From NCBI RefSeq assembly GCF_034366785.1, contig NZ_CP112932.1, forward strand, positions 248,001-312,000: a stretch of 64,000 nucleotides of DNA. Direction: 5' to 3'. The notes beneath the pieces were generated by a model that was not told the DNA's origin, did not search any database, and worked only from the letters and a program-made list of their open reading frames with translations. Below are positions 9,355 through 19,112 of the stretch, one piece after another (the first letter of the stretch is position 1; every line of letters starts with the position of its first letter). The position numbers and the translations under genes were made by a program. Origin of the DNA: Candidatus Trichorickettsia mobilis (GTDB taxonomy: Bacteria; Pseudomonadota; Alphaproteobacteria; Rickettsiales; Rickettsiaceae).

Positions 9355-12300
9355 CTATTCGATTATTAGATTGCCTATTGTACCACCTCTATAATAAATA
9401 GTTGGTATGTACATAGATTCACCATAAATTGCTGGAATCAATACATTACCTCGATTTACTGCTTTTATTTGATATTTATACTGAGCTGCTTGCGTTGAAG
9501 CAGTGCCAAACATTATAATTCTATCTTCTCTACGATCGACATAAAAAACATTCCATGGTGAGCTTATGGTTTTTTGATCAACGACATTTTGTAATTCAAA
9601 ACCTCCCGGCAACAGATCAACCACAGCAATATTACTTAAATCTCGATCACTCCCAGATCTAATGGTAACCAATACATTAACAATATCACCCAATTGCACT
9701 GTTTGCACCTCTTTACCTTGCTCGTCCAAATATTGTTTTTGCAACTCAAGACCACTCATAGATTCGTCCTTACTTAGTTCACGATCAAATCCACTAGTTA
9801 ATAATTGATAAAAAAATCCTGGCATGTCAGAAGATAAGGTCAATTTAGTAGCCGATTGTAAATTAGCTGCTGTCTTTATTAAGTAATTGCTTAAATTTCG
9901 AGTTTGTTGATTACCCTGTTCATCATACATTGTTACTTTAAAACTTTCTGCAGCCTTGTCATCTACTGCATTGGTGTAAGCTACGCTTGCCATAATTGCA
10001 TATGAAGATGCTATGGTATTATTTGACCCAGCAATTAAATTGGCAATACCATAAACTATCTTTTTGTCGACATTCTTCAATCTTTCACCAAAATGCTGCG
10101 ATAATAAATATATATATTGCGAGTACTTTATTAGTTTATTATAAAAATTATATTCTACGCTAAGCTGGTCCATTTTTGCATCCACAGTAAATTTATCCAG
10201 TAATCCATTAGCTTCAGGTATCATTTGTAACATCCGATAACTAGCTGCAATATAGACTGCCGCTAAATCATTATGCCAACTATCCTTATATTCTGATTCC
10301 AAATAATTAATAACATTGGCTAAATAATTAGTAGTAATCTCATTATTCCTGGTTAATACATACATAGCATAAGATTTTTCTCTTGCTTCATTTAAAGAAT
10401 TTATCGACCTATTAGCCATATTTTTTAAATAATTCATCCCTGATTTGAATACATCATCAGGAATTGGTAAATTTCTTGCCGCAGCTTCAGTTAAAAAATG
10501 CATTGCATATACTGAGATAAAATCATCATTATCGCCAAATCTACCCCAAACGTTAAAGCTACCATCATAATTTTGTCGTTCACGCATTAACATAAATACT
10601 TCATTTAGAGTTTTATCTAACTCTTTACGAGCATCATTGCTAATCGCTACCAAATTACTTTGGTCATATAGTAAAACATTGGGAAAATTCTTGCTAATTA
10701 TCTGCTCAGTACAACCGTAAGGATAATTTGATAAATATGCCTGCAAGCCATTAATAATCCCTATAGGCAGTGACGATACAGATAAATCAACTTGACTAAA
10801 TTCAGGATATATTTTTCGTGATATTGGAATATCAGCCTGTTTATCATTAACATAAGCAGTATCAACAATGGTCATTTTTGGTGATGCTGGACGTACGCTA
10901 GTACTCGTAGTAATGATAGCGCGTTTATCATTTAAGATTGCGGTAATTTGTATTGAAGCTGCTCCCAATTTATCTTTTGCTCTAACCTTAACCTTAACTG
11001 TATTATCTTTGCCTTCGTTGATCAATAGATCCGCAGGTTTTTCGATAATTTCCAGATGTTCACTAGCTTCAATCATCAGCTTAACTTTAGCGTTGCCAGA
11101 ACCTGTAATATTATTGGCTATGGTTATCGGCATAATAAATTCATCTTTTGGTGCAACAAATAATGGAATATTGGGATTAATAACAAAATCCCCCTGCACG
11201 ATAGAAGTAGCTTCAGTACTACCAACAGCATCATTTGCTACCGCTACTGCCATTACTCGCAAAGTGCCGTTAAAATAATCGGGAATATTAAATTTGAGCT
11301 TTTGTGGAGTCATCGATGAATCAATTATTCCAGACCAGAATACTACTGGCGGCTGATCTTTACGCTTAAACGGATTAAGATTTTTACCATCATTGATGAA
11401 ACCATCACCGCCTACTGCCGCATTCATTTTTAACATTGAATATTCCGGTAGAATTAAATCTAATGTATGACTAGTATTGACTTCTAACGCTCGATTTTTG
11501 ATAAAATAACTAATTGGATCTGGAGTTTTGTATTTACCAAATAATAAGATACCCTCATCTACAGCAAATACTGCTATCTTACCAGCTTTCTTGGTACTAT
11601 ACTCCACTATATATTCACTTCCTGGCTTAATTATTTTTGGCACATTAAGAGTGATCTTTTGCGATCTGCGATCAATATTAGCAGTAAACGGTACGCTGGC
11701 ATAACTAAAAGGACTAATAAAAATCTCTTTTGATTCTAGTGAACGCATAAATTGGATATTCAAAAATCCTTTACCTTCAAAATCTTCAGGAATTTTTATT
11801 TTTTGTACACTATTAGTACTATTTGCTTTAAACCAATTAAAGCTATGAACTTTATTAGTTTCAATAGTTAATAACCCATAGCCAGTATATGGAGCGATAA
11901 TGTTTACCTCTAACTCATCCCCAGCTTTATAGTCTGTTTTGTTGGTTTTAACTTTAAGAATATTATTTTTAGTTAATTTAGCAGCAACATTACCTTCTCC
12001 TACTACAGTAAAATTAGTTTGAGCTAGCTTATTTTGATCTTGATCAATAATATAGATTACATAGTCGCCAACATTACTAGTAGGTAAGTTATAACTGTAC
12101 CCAGCAACCGGAATACTTATAGAATTTTGATCAACTAAACTCTCTACTAGTAATGATTGATAGGCATAGCTACCATCATTCTGTTTAGTTAAACTATTAA
12201 CATAATCTATCTTTTTCAATTGCAGCATTAATTCTGCAGTAGCTATCTTTTTAGCTTCACTGTCAATCGCAATAAATTCAATTTGTCGTTTATCTTGTTG

Positions 12301-15024
12301 ATTAATATATTCTAGATCTCCATTTGCTTTTAACCCAAGCACATATGGTAAAGACGATACCATAATCGATTTCATTGTACTTACACTACGGCCAGAATCA
12401 GTATCAAAACCTTCGGCGATAAAGTTCATCCGATAAGTTGTATCTTTATAGTTTTTTAAATCAATGACAAAATCTGCCTTCCCTTGCTCATCCGTTAAAG
12501 TGTCATTTAATTGTTGAATAAAATCCTTATCACTGCTGATGCCACTATAAAAACTGTAATCTTTAAATCCAGGGATAGTAATAGCAGTTGGAACTAAATT
12601 TATTTTGGCAGCAATTTTTTTCTTTATAGCCGGAGTACCGTACAAATTTATTAAATCTACTGTTGCTATCAAACTTTCAGGTTTCACCCATAGTTTTTGT
12701 GAATTTATAGCAAAGCTGGAAGTAATCTTCATTCGATCTGGCATAAATTCTTCCACTCGAACACTAACACTGCCTAGACAACTTCCACGATACCCATCTT
12801 TAGTAATATAAAGAAAAATATTATAATTCCCGGTCGGTGAACTATCTCGTGTTTTAAAGACATAATCAACAAAACCTTCCTGATTAAGCTTGATCTTTTG
12901 ATTATCAATAATTTGTCCCCGTGGGTTTGTGACTTCTAATTCCAATGGTAATCCTGCAAAACTATTTTGTAGGTTAGCCTGCTTGATAATGATACCAATA
13001 TTACCCTGCTCTCCTGGTCGATAGATTCCACGATCAGAAAATAAATAAGCTTTTAGCCCTTCTGGCGAGGTCAATATTCCTGAGACCTCAAATTTTGAAT
13101 AATTAACTTCTCTATCAATTCTGCCATATGGCATAAACGACAAATCATTACCATACTTCATTACATATGCTACAGGGGCCTTTTCTTTATTAAAACCACT
13201 CAATGAAGGTAATAATAAATAGCCAGCGCTGTTGGTTTCTCCTGCTGCTATCTCTTGCCCATTTAAACCAATAACTCCTACTTTCACTCCCTTTAAAGGA
13301 GCGCCTTTACGAATAGATGAAACAAATATGTTTTGCGAACCATCTTGATTTGTTTTTGCCATAAAACCAATATCAGTAACCAGAATAAGTCTTTTATCAG
13401 ATATTGTTTGTTTTGATTTAGGATCAACATAAGAAATATTGACAAAAAATAAGCCCTTATTATCAGCTGCTTTATTTTTCTCGGTTAAATATTTGCTTAG
13501 ATCTAAAGTAGAATACTGAGGGAGATATTCTTCACTATTATTTAAGGTGATATCTTCTTCAAATATTTGAGCAATATTATACTCATTAAATTCCCAATTC
13601 TTAAAAACTAGATTCTCAAATTTTCCATATTTATAAGTTTGGCTAACCAAATGATTGATATTATTAGGATTGATTCTACCAATTTCTACATGTAATTTAT
13701 CTATTCCTAAAGAATAAATCGATAATTTATGCTCACCAGATAATGATAATATCGAACCTTCTGACAAAATCTTAATCTCTTTAGAAAAATCTGGTAACGC
13801 TATTACCTGCTTATAATCCTTACCTAAGACAAAATCTCCATAAGAGCTCATTCCCTGTTTTAGTTTGAATAACAAGTATCGTCCTGAGATACTGGCAACT
13901 CTAAAGCTATGTACGGTAGAATACTCAGTTGCATTTGGCAAACCCTCAAACCCTACAGTTTGACTATTTTCTAAAACCTCTTTAGTAATTTCAGCGATAC
14001 TCTGCCATTGATAATCTTTTTTACTAAAACCACCAACAAAAGACGCTGGCTTATCTTGCGGCAATAAAACTAATTCTAAATTCTTTTTTACTTCTGCAGA
14101 TGTTGCAGGAGCATTTAATTGTATAATTAGTATTTGTTCTGGTATGTATTGATCATTTTTTATTATTTTAATCTCCGCTGCAGTAACTTTGAAATAGGAA
14201 TAAATATTTGGAATCAACACTTGTTCTTTGTATAGGTAATATGGCTTACTTTCTCTAGACCAACTATATCTCTGCGCTCGCGCTTTTAATTCAGCATTAA
14301 TTGCGTCATAATTAAGTGCTGTACCACCATAATTAGGTTTCAATCCTTCTTTAATCACTAAAGAAACTATTTTTTCTTCTTTTTCTAAAGCTTTTATCTC
14401 TGTTACCAAATTAACTTCAGTATTATCATTATTAAAAACCGTGGAAAATGGTAAGGTCTTTGGCCCTAAACTACTAGAAAATACTAGACTGGATTGTAAA
14501 GATTTTTGATCAATCGGATAGTTAAAGATTAATTTAGTTTGAACAAATTTTTTATTTATATCATTAGGATCCTGAAGATATTGCATTTCTGGAATCCTTG
14601 GTAATAATGGCTTGGTTTGAAAATTGATAGTATATTGGTTAAGAGATAGAAAATAAGGTAATATTCCTTTATCAATGGTAACTTTATAACTGCTACCTAC
14701 CAGCCAATAATTTTTTGGTATAAAAGTAATGCCATAATTATTATCACTAAAACGCCATTCACCTTCAATTTTAGGCTCTATAGTAATACCTTTGGTGATC
14801 TTCTGACCACTTAGCTGGAGATCACGATTAGGAGTACGACAATAATTAGTAGTATTTGTTTCACACCAATTAATGTTTAAGCTATTGTTATTTTCTAGGT
14901 CAGATTCATCAATTTTAAGATATACCGGAAGCTTATCATCCAAATCAGTTGCTATAGGAGTACTGCTGGCAAAACAACAAAAGTTAATTAATAAATAAAA
15001 AATATAGATTAAGACTTGAAACAT
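9355..15024 (-). CDS. Alpha-2-macroglobulin family protein with thioester
   Basis: This 1,889-aa protein is the largest in the window. It has an N-terminal signal sequence (residues 1-19, probably cut near CFA-SS), many macroglobulin beta domains (including DRGIYRPGEQGNIGI near the middle), and an alpha-helical thioester domain. The thioester motif GCTEQ is present with Cys1438 and Gln1441. Bacterial alpha-2-macroglobulins sit in the periplasm and trap proteases by covalent linkage, a defence or host-interaction role. A lipobox is not evident, unlike the E. coli protein. The usual partner pbpC (PBP1c) is not adjacent. The length is slightly above the typical ~1,600-1,800. Confidence 0.92.
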   Translation of the reverse strand: MFQVLIYIFYLLINFCCFASSTPIATDLDDKLPVYLKIDESDLENNNSLNINWCETNTTNYCRTPNRDLQLSGQKITKGITIEPKIEGEWRFSDNNYGITFIPKNYWLVGSSYKVTIDKGILPYFLSLNQYTINFQTKPLLPRIPEMQYLQDPNDINKKFVQTKLIFNYPIDQKSLQSSLVFSSSLGPKTLPFSTVFNNDNTEVNLVTEIKALEKEEKIVSLVIKEGLKPNYGGTALNYDAINAELKARAQRYSWSRESKPYYLYKEQVLIPNIYSYFKVTAAEIKIIKNDQYIPEQILIIQLNAPATSAEVKKNLELVLLPQDKPASFVGGFSKKDYQWQSIAEITKEVLENSQTVGFEGLPNATEYSTVHSFRVASISGRYLLFKLKQGMSSYGDFVLGKDYKQVIALPDFSKEIKILSEGSILSLSGEHKLSIYSLGIDKLHVEIGRINPNNINHLVSQTYKYGKFENLVFKNWEFNEYNIAQIFEEDITLNNSEEYLPQYSTLDLSKYLTEKNKAADNKGLFFVNISYVDPKSKQTISDKRLILVTDIGFMAKTNQDGSQNIFVSSIRKGAPLKGVKVGVIGLNGQEIAAGETNSAGYLLLPSLSGFNKEKAPVAYVMKYGNDLSFMPYGRIDREVNYSKFEVSGILTSPEGLKAYLFSDRGIYRPGEQGNIGIIIKQANLQNSFAGLPLELEVTNPRGQIIDNQKIKLNQEGFVDYVFKTRDSSPTGNYNIFLYITKDGYRGSCLGSVSVRVEEFMPDRMKITSSFAINSQKLWVKPESLIATVDLINLYGTPAIKKKIAAKINLVPTAITIPGFKDYSFYSGISSDKDFIQQLNDTLTDEQGKADFVIDLKNYKDTTYRMNFIAEGFDTDSGRSVSTMKSIMVSSLPYVLGLKANGDLEYINQQDKRQIEFIAIDSEAKKIATAELMLQLKKIDYVNSLTKQNDGSYAYQSLLVESLVDQNSISIPVAGYSYNLPTSNVGDYVIYIIDQDQNKLAQTNFTVVGEGNVAAKLTKNNILKVKTNKTDYKAGDELEVNIIAPYTGYGLLTIETNKVHSFNWFKANSTNSVQKIKIPEDFEGKGFLNIQFMRSLESKEIFISPFSYASVPFTANIDRRSQKITLNVPKIIKPGSEYIVEYSTKKAGKIAVFAVDEGILLFGKYKTPDPISYFIKNRALEVNTSHTLDLILPEYSMLKMNAAVGGDGFINDGKNLNPFKRKDQPPVVFWSGIIDSSMTPQKLKFNIPDYFNGTLRVMAVAVANDAVGSTEATSIVQGDFVINPNIPLFVAPKDEFIMPITIANNITGSGNAKVKLMIEASEHLEIIEKPADLLINEGKDNTVKVKVRAKDKLGAASIQITAILNDKRAIITTSTSVRPASPKMTIVDTAYVNDKQADIPISRKIYPEFSQVDLSVSSLPIGIINGLQAYLSNYPYGCTEQIISKNFPNVLLYDQSNLVAISNDARKELDKTLNEVFMLMRERQNYDGSFNVWGRFGDNDDFISVYAMHFLTEAAARNLPIPDDVFKSGMNYLKNMANRSINSLNEAREKSYAMYVLTRNNEITTNYLANVINYLESEYKDSWHNDLAAVYIAASYRMLQMIPEANGLLDKFTVDAKMDQLSVEYNFYNKLIKYSQYIYLLSQHFGERLKNVDKKIVYGIANLIAGSNNTIASSYAIMASVAYTNAVDDKAAESFKVTMYDEQGNQQTRNLSNYLIKTAANLQSATKLTLSSDMPGFFYQLLTSGFDRELSKDESMSGLELQKQYLDEQGKEVQTVQLGDIVNVLVTIRSGSDRDLSNIAVVDLLPGGFELQNVVDQKTISSPWNVFYVDRREDRIIMFGTASTQAAQYKYQIKAVNRGNVLIPAIYGESMYIPTIYYRGGTIGNLIIE

Positions 15025-15340
15025 ACTAATAATAATTTTCTAAAAATTTGCAGTGGTACTGAGCTGATTAAATAATTGTCCGAAAGACTCTATCATTTAA
15101 GTTGAATTAGCACTATAGTCATCCCGAACACACAACAGTTAACTCAAACGTATGTGCCACTCCAGACACATATGTCATCCCGAATACCTAACGTCATCCC
15201 TAACACACAACGTCATCCCTAACACACAACGTCATCCCGAACTTGTTTCGGGATCTCATCAGAATTTCATAAGATCCCGAAACAAGTTCGGAATGACGTT
15301 GTGTGTTAGGGATGACATTAATGTGTAAACAACTATAACC
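15025..15340. repeat. Spacer with family C repeats and a 19-bp tandem repeat
   Basis: No gene is seen in this 316-bp gap. A 19-bp unit CGTCATCCCTAACACACAA occurs exactly twice in tandem (15192-15210, 15211-15229), and a third partial copy runs into a full family C hairpin (about 15230-15300, GTCATCCCGAACTTGTTTCG facing CGAAACAAGTTCGGAATGAC). A reverse-orientation TTGTGTGTTAGGGATGAC (about 15298-15316) closes the structure, so the whole block can fold on itself. Confidence 0.85.
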
Positions 15341-15766
15341 TCAATTAATTTTGCGTACATCATTATTAATATCTAAAGAAAACGCCGGAACATTAATAAC
15401 AAATTCCTGTTCTGTAGCTAAGTTAACAGCAAAATATCTTCCTAACATCAAGCCTGAGCTAGAAAATAATCGTACCTGACTAGTATATTCAAATACCTCT
15501 CTTGGCTTGATTATCGGTTGTTGCCCAACCACACCAGCTCCTTTAACTTCCTCCATTTTGCCATTCGCATCAAAAATCTGCCAATGGCGCCCGACAACTT
15601 GAATAGGAATCTCACTAAGATTCTCAATTCTAATACTATATAACCAAACAAAGGAGTTCTGTTCTATTTTAGAGCCTTCAGCATAAAACTCAGGTTGCAC
15701 GCTAACTCTAACATCTTCTGTACTCTCAATGAAAATCCACTGTTTCTGATTAGCACTAATACCCAT
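15341..15766 (-). CDS. apaG: ApaG family protein
   Basis: The 141-aa protein is one ApaG/DUF525 domain, a fibronectin-like beta sandwich. Characteristic stretches are FVWLYSIRIENLS, VVGRHWQIFDANG, GAGVVGQQPIIKPREVFEYTS and GLMLGRYF. ApaG is a soluble protein linked to divalent-cation or nucleotide metabolism. Its exact role is unsettled. It heads a same-strand run with the acetyltransferase and queuosine genes, but repeats and gaps between them argue against one operon. Confidence 0.92.
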   Translation of the reverse strand: MGISANQKQWIFIESTEDVRVSVQPEFYAEGSKIEQNSFVWLYSIRIENLSEIPIQVVGRHWQIFDANGKMEEVKGAGVVGQQPIIKPREVFEYTSQVRLFSSSGLMLGRYFAVNLATEQEFVINVPAFSLDINNDVRKIN

Positions 15767-15827
15767 CGTACTCTCTCAACTCAACTACTAAAAATAATAA
15801 ATTTAAAGACTAACACCAACTAATCGG

Positions 15828-16379
15828 TTAAAGCACTCGAGCATACATATAATAATCTTTATGCTCACCCTCTACTACCTCGTATTTCTTAAGCAACCCT
15901 TCTCTATTAAAACCACATCTTTCTAATACTTTAATTGAACGGTCATTATCTATAATTACCGTTGCTTGCACTCTGACCAAACCTAACGCCAAATCAGCAA
16001 ATCTCAAAATTGCTTTAATAGATTTTAGCATTACTCCTTTACCCCAAAAATTATAATCAAGATCGTAACTAATTTCTGCTCGCAAATTCTGAGGCGAAAT
16101 AATATTAAACCCTGCCGTACCAATTAATTGGTTAGTATTTTTAAACGCAATTCCCCAATAAAAACTTCTTTTGTTACGAAATAAATTACCCCAATATCTC
16201 ACTTCTTCCAAAGCTTGTTCCATAGTAGCTGGGCAATTTGCTTCAGTTAAAAAAGCCGTCATCTCTGGTCTGCTCATATAATTAAAATAATCTTTAGCAT
16301 CTTCATCAGTTAATTCTCTGAGCACTATATCACCTAATTCAATTACTGGAAAAGGGCCATATAAATATTGTACAATCAC
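15828..16379 (-). CDS. GNAT family N-acetyltransferase (RimJ/RimL-like)
   Basis: The 183-aa protein is one GNAT domain. It has the substrate-side start LRELTDEDAKDYFNYMSRPEMTAF, the central strand YWGIAFKNTNQLIGTAGF, the acetyl-CoA loop region NFWGKGVMLKSIKAIL, and the late motif DNDRSIKVLERCGFNREG. This pattern is closest to RimJ/RimL-type enzymes, which acetylate protein N-termini, but related members act on small molecules. The substrate cannot be told from sequence. It lies 17 bp downstream of queC. Confidence 0.85.
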   Translation of the reverse strand: MIVQYLYGPFPVIELGDIVLRELTDEDAKDYFNYMSRPEMTAFLTEANCPATMEQALEEVRYWGNLFRNKRSFYWGIAFKNTNQLIGTAGFNIISPQNLRAEISYDLDYNFWGKGVMLKSIKAILRFADLALGLVRVQATVIIDNDRSIKVLERCGFNREGLLKKYEVVEGEHKDYYMYARVL

Positions 16380-16396
16380 AAATTACTCCGTGTTAC

Positions 16397-17083
16397 CTAT
16401 ATATATTTTATTGGGTCAATCATATTATTCTCGGCAAATGCCTGTAATCTTATCAAACAAGCATGACATTCTCTACAAGATAATCCGTCAGATGTCGGCT
16501 CATAGCATGATATCGTGTTGTTATAATCTACACCTAATTTAAGACCCGCCTCTACAATTTGAGTTTTAGTCATATCAATTAATGGCGCATGAATCTTTAT
16601 TTGTGACTTTTGCACTCCAATTGCCGTGGCAAAATTAGCCATTACTTCAAAACTCTTAATAAACTCTGGTCGACAATCTGGATAATTTGCATAATCAGTT
16701 GCATGCACTCCAATAAAGATATCATATCCTTTAATAATTTCAGCAAATCCCAACGCATAGCTTAAAAATATTGTATTTCTAGCTGGTACATATGTTACCG
16801 GAATATCATCAGCAAGTTCTTTAACGTCTTTATATTTTGGTACTGCAATAGTATCATCAGTTAATGCTGATCCTCCAAAGCTCCGTAAATCAATATTAAT
16901 TATTTTATGTTGACTAACTTTATAGTTTTTAATTAATTTTTTTATTTTCTCAAGCTCAATATGATGGCGCTGTAAGTAATTAAAACTTAGAGCATAAATC
17001 TCATAATCCATCTGTGATACCATAGCTAATACTGTTGAAGAATCAACACCACCACTAACTAATATTACTGCTTTTTTTTTCAT
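16397..17083 (-). CDS. queC: 7-cyano-7-deazaguanine synthase QueC
   Basis: The 228-aa enzyme has the PP-loop ATPase motif [13 protein letters not shown] at residues 8-20 and a C-terminal zinc site with four cysteines ([18 protein letters not shown]). QueC converts 7-carboxy-7-deazaguanine to preQ0 with ATP and ammonia, a late step toward queuosine in tRNA. QueE, the enzyme of the preceding step, is encoded just upstream. QueD and the folE product are not in the window. The length is typical. Confidence 0.95.
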   Translation of the reverse strand: MKKKAVILVSGGVDSSTVLAMVSQMDYEIYALSFNYLQRHHIELEKIKKLIKNYKVSQHKIINIDLRSFGGSALTDDTIAVPKYKDVKELADDIPVTYVPARNTIFLSYALGFAEIIKGYDIFIGVHATDYANYPDCRPEFIKSFEVMANFATAIGVQKSQIKIHAPLIDMTKTQIVEAGLKLGVDYNNTISCYEPTSDGLSCRECHACLIRLQAFAENNMIDPIKYI

Positions 17084-17107
17084 GTTATAACCTGTGTCTC
17101 ATACTAT

Positions 17108-17182
17108 TAATAAATTTCTTTATTTTACTAAATTTGACAACAAAATTACCTCTCAGATGAAGTAATACAAAGAAATTTATTC
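17108..17182. repeat. Hairpin element between queE and queC, with a family B fragment
   Basis: TAAATTTCTTTATTTTACT (17111-17129) and AGTAATACAAAGAAATTTA (17161-17179) are inverted with two mismatches in 19. The loop carries TTTGACAACAAAATTACCTC, which matches the interior of the family B elements at 53.7 and 60.4 kb in reverse orientation. The right arm includes the queE stop codon, so the hairpin may weaken or end transcription between the two genes. Confidence 0.7.
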
Positions 17183-17854
17183 TATTCCCCAAATCTTGTG
17201 TAACTGCATCGACACTCTGCATCCCGTACGTAAAGCCAACTCTAAAGCCAGCTTAGTATTCTCATTATTTATTTCCAGATTCTCTTGATCTATCGGTTGG
17301 ATAAAAACCGGTATATTATATTTACTTTGCCCTACTTCTGCTATGTCACTATACTCTTGAATATTTTTAGCCACCAAAAACTTAATTGCACTAATATGAG
17401 GTAATAAGTCCTCACGAATTCTAGAATATCCATTAGCTCCTGCTTTCGGTGAGCATACTATCAGCACAGATTTAGGCAATGCCCTATATAATGTGCCATT
17501 AGTTTCTATTTGCACAGTAAATCCTAAATCGATCAATTTCTGACAACATAATTCTATTGGCTGTCTTAAAGGCTCACCTCCAGTAATTACTACTAATTTA
17601 ACTATAGTAGCTCCATATTCATCAACACTTAATGCCAATACCTGTTGTATAATCTGCTCTAGCTCATAGCGTTGAAAATCTTCAAAATCAGTATCACAAA
17701 ATTTACAGGCAAGATTACAACCGCCAAGTCTGATAAACACCGCAGGCATACCAACAAGAGGCCCTTCTCCTTGTAAAGTTTTAAAAATACTCTTGAGCTC
17801 TAAACTACTACCATCACCAGTAACTACTGATCTCTTAGGATTTTGTCCAAACAT
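17177..17854 (-). CDS. queE: 7-carboxy-7-deazaguanine synthase QueE
   Basis: The 225-aa radical-SAM enzyme has the cluster motif GGCNLACKFCDTDF (CX3CX2C) near residues 47-60, the substrate region IFKTLQGEGPLVGMPAVFIRLG and the SAM-binding VITGGEPLRQ. QueE rearranges carboxy-tetrahydropterin to the deazaguanine ring in queuosine biosynthesis. It lies upstream of queC on the same strand with a hairpin between them. The presence of both steps implies that the cell can make preQ0 from GTP-derived precursor, provided that queD exists elsewhere. Confidence 0.94.
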   Translation of the reverse strand: MFGQNPKRSVVTGDGSSLELKSIFKTLQGEGPLVGMPAVFIRLGGCNLACKFCDTDFEDFQRYELEQIIQQVLALSVDEYGATIVKLVVITGGEPLRQPIELCCQKLIDLGFTVQIETNGTLYRALPKSVLIVCSPKAGANGYSRIREDLLPHISAIKFLVAKNIQEYSDIAEVGQSKYNIPVFIQPIDQENLEINNENTKLALELALRTGCRVSMQLHKIWGIE

Positions 17855-18008
17855 ATATGCCTCTCATAAATGAAGAGTTTGCAGACGAAGTTTTAGTTGA
17901 AGAAGAGCGAGGAGCTGTGAAATCGAGGAGCGCAGCGTAGATTATTACGAGAGCACCGCAGATCTTTGCAAGCGACAACGCCAATTCTTCAACTAAAACG
18001 AGTATACC
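17855..18008. repeat. Spacer hairpin between mraY and queE
   Basis: GTTTTAGTTGAAGAA (17890-17904) is perfectly inverted at 17985-17999, enclosing about 80 bp with short GAGGAGC repeats. It can form a 15-bp stem at the end of the dcw cluster and is a candidate terminator for mraY, though no T-run follows. Confidence 0.65.
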
Positions 18009-19112
18009 TTATCTTAGTTTAAGCGAAGATAACCCAACAAGTGCAAATATCATCGCAACAATCCAGAATCTTACTACTATCTTTGATTCTGGCCAGCCAA
18101 TTTTCTCAAAATGATGATGCAATGGTGCCATTTTAAATATTCGTTTACCGCCGGAAAACTTGAAATAATATACCTGAATTATCACCGATAACGTTTCCAC
18201 GACAAATACTCCCCCTATTATCCCCAATACTATCTCATGTTTAGTAATTACCGAGATTACTCCAAGCACCCCACCAAGGCTAAGACTACCTGTATCGCCC
18301 ATAAATATTTCTGCCGGTTGCGCATTAAACCATAAGAATCCTAGACTACCACCAACAATACTGGCACAAAATATACTTAATTCACTAACATTAGGAACAT
18401 AAATAATTTGTAAATAATGTGCATAGAAACTATTACCAACAACATAACTGATTATTAAAAAAGAGCCGGCAGCAATCGCAATCGGCACTATAGCCAAACC
18501 ATCCAATCCATCAGTAAGGTTAACGGCGTTGGAACTGCCAACAATCACAAATATCGAAAATGGTATATAAAAATATCCAAGATCAATTAACAAATTTTTA
18601 AAAAAAGGTAATGCAAGATGATGAGCATATTCTGGTTGAGATATAGTTTGGATACAAATACAAGCGATTACACTAATAGCAGTTTGCGTCAATAACTTTC
18701 CTCTACCACTAATTCCTTTATGGTTATTTTTAGTAATTTTGGCATAATCATCAATAAATCCCAACATCCCAAAACCAACAAACACCAGTAATACTACCCA
18801 TATATATCGATTACTTAAATCTACCAATAACAAGGTAGAGATAATTACCGCAATAATAATCATCATTCCACCCATAGTAGGAGTACCTACTTTAGCTTGA
18901 TGTGCAGCTGGTATATCTCCTCTTATTGGTTGTCCGTATTTCTGAATGGACCTTAAATATCTGATTAATATCGGCCCTACTGTAATACAGATAATTAAAC
19001 TGATGAGAGCAGCCATCCCACTACGAAAAGTAATATAATGCAATAAATTAGCAATATGAAATTTACTGGCATATGGTGCAAGTAAATTATACAGCATTGC
19101 TAACTCCATCAA
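18009..19112 (-). CDS. mraY: Phospho-N-acetylmuramoyl-pentapeptide transferase MraY
   Basis: The 367-aa protein has about ten membrane segments and the family motifs: [14 protein letters not shown] near residue 70, the metal-binding DDYAKI near residue 125, [10 protein letters not shown] near residue 200 and the cytoplasmic loop [15 protein letters not shown]. MraY moves phospho-MurNAc-pentapeptide onto undecaprenyl phosphate to form lipid I at the inner membrane. It overlaps murF by 26 bp, indicating coupled translation. The N-terminus [17 protein letters not shown] is about right for the family. Confidence 0.96.
   Translation of the reverse strand: MMELAMLYNLLAPYASKFHIANLLHYITFRSGMAALISLIICITVGPILIRYLRSIQKYGQPIRGDIPAAHQAKVGTPTMGGMMIIIAVIISTLLLVDLSNRYIWVVLLVFVGFGMLGFIDDYAKITKNNHKGISGRGKLLTQTAISVIACICIQTISQPEYAHHLALPFFKNLLIDLGYFYIPFSIFVIVGSSNAVNLTDGLDGLAIVPIAIAAGSFLIISYVVGNSFYAHYLQIIYVPNVSELSIFCASIVGGSLGFLWFNAQPAEIFMGDTGSLSLGGVLGVISVITKHEIVLGIIGGVFVVETLSVIIQVYYFKFSGGKRIFKMAPLHHHFEKIGWPESKIVVRFWIVAMIFALVGLSSLKLR

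Noticed and set aside
15192-15230. CRISPR-like tandem repeat
   Set aside because: The 19-bp units are directly adjacent without spacers.
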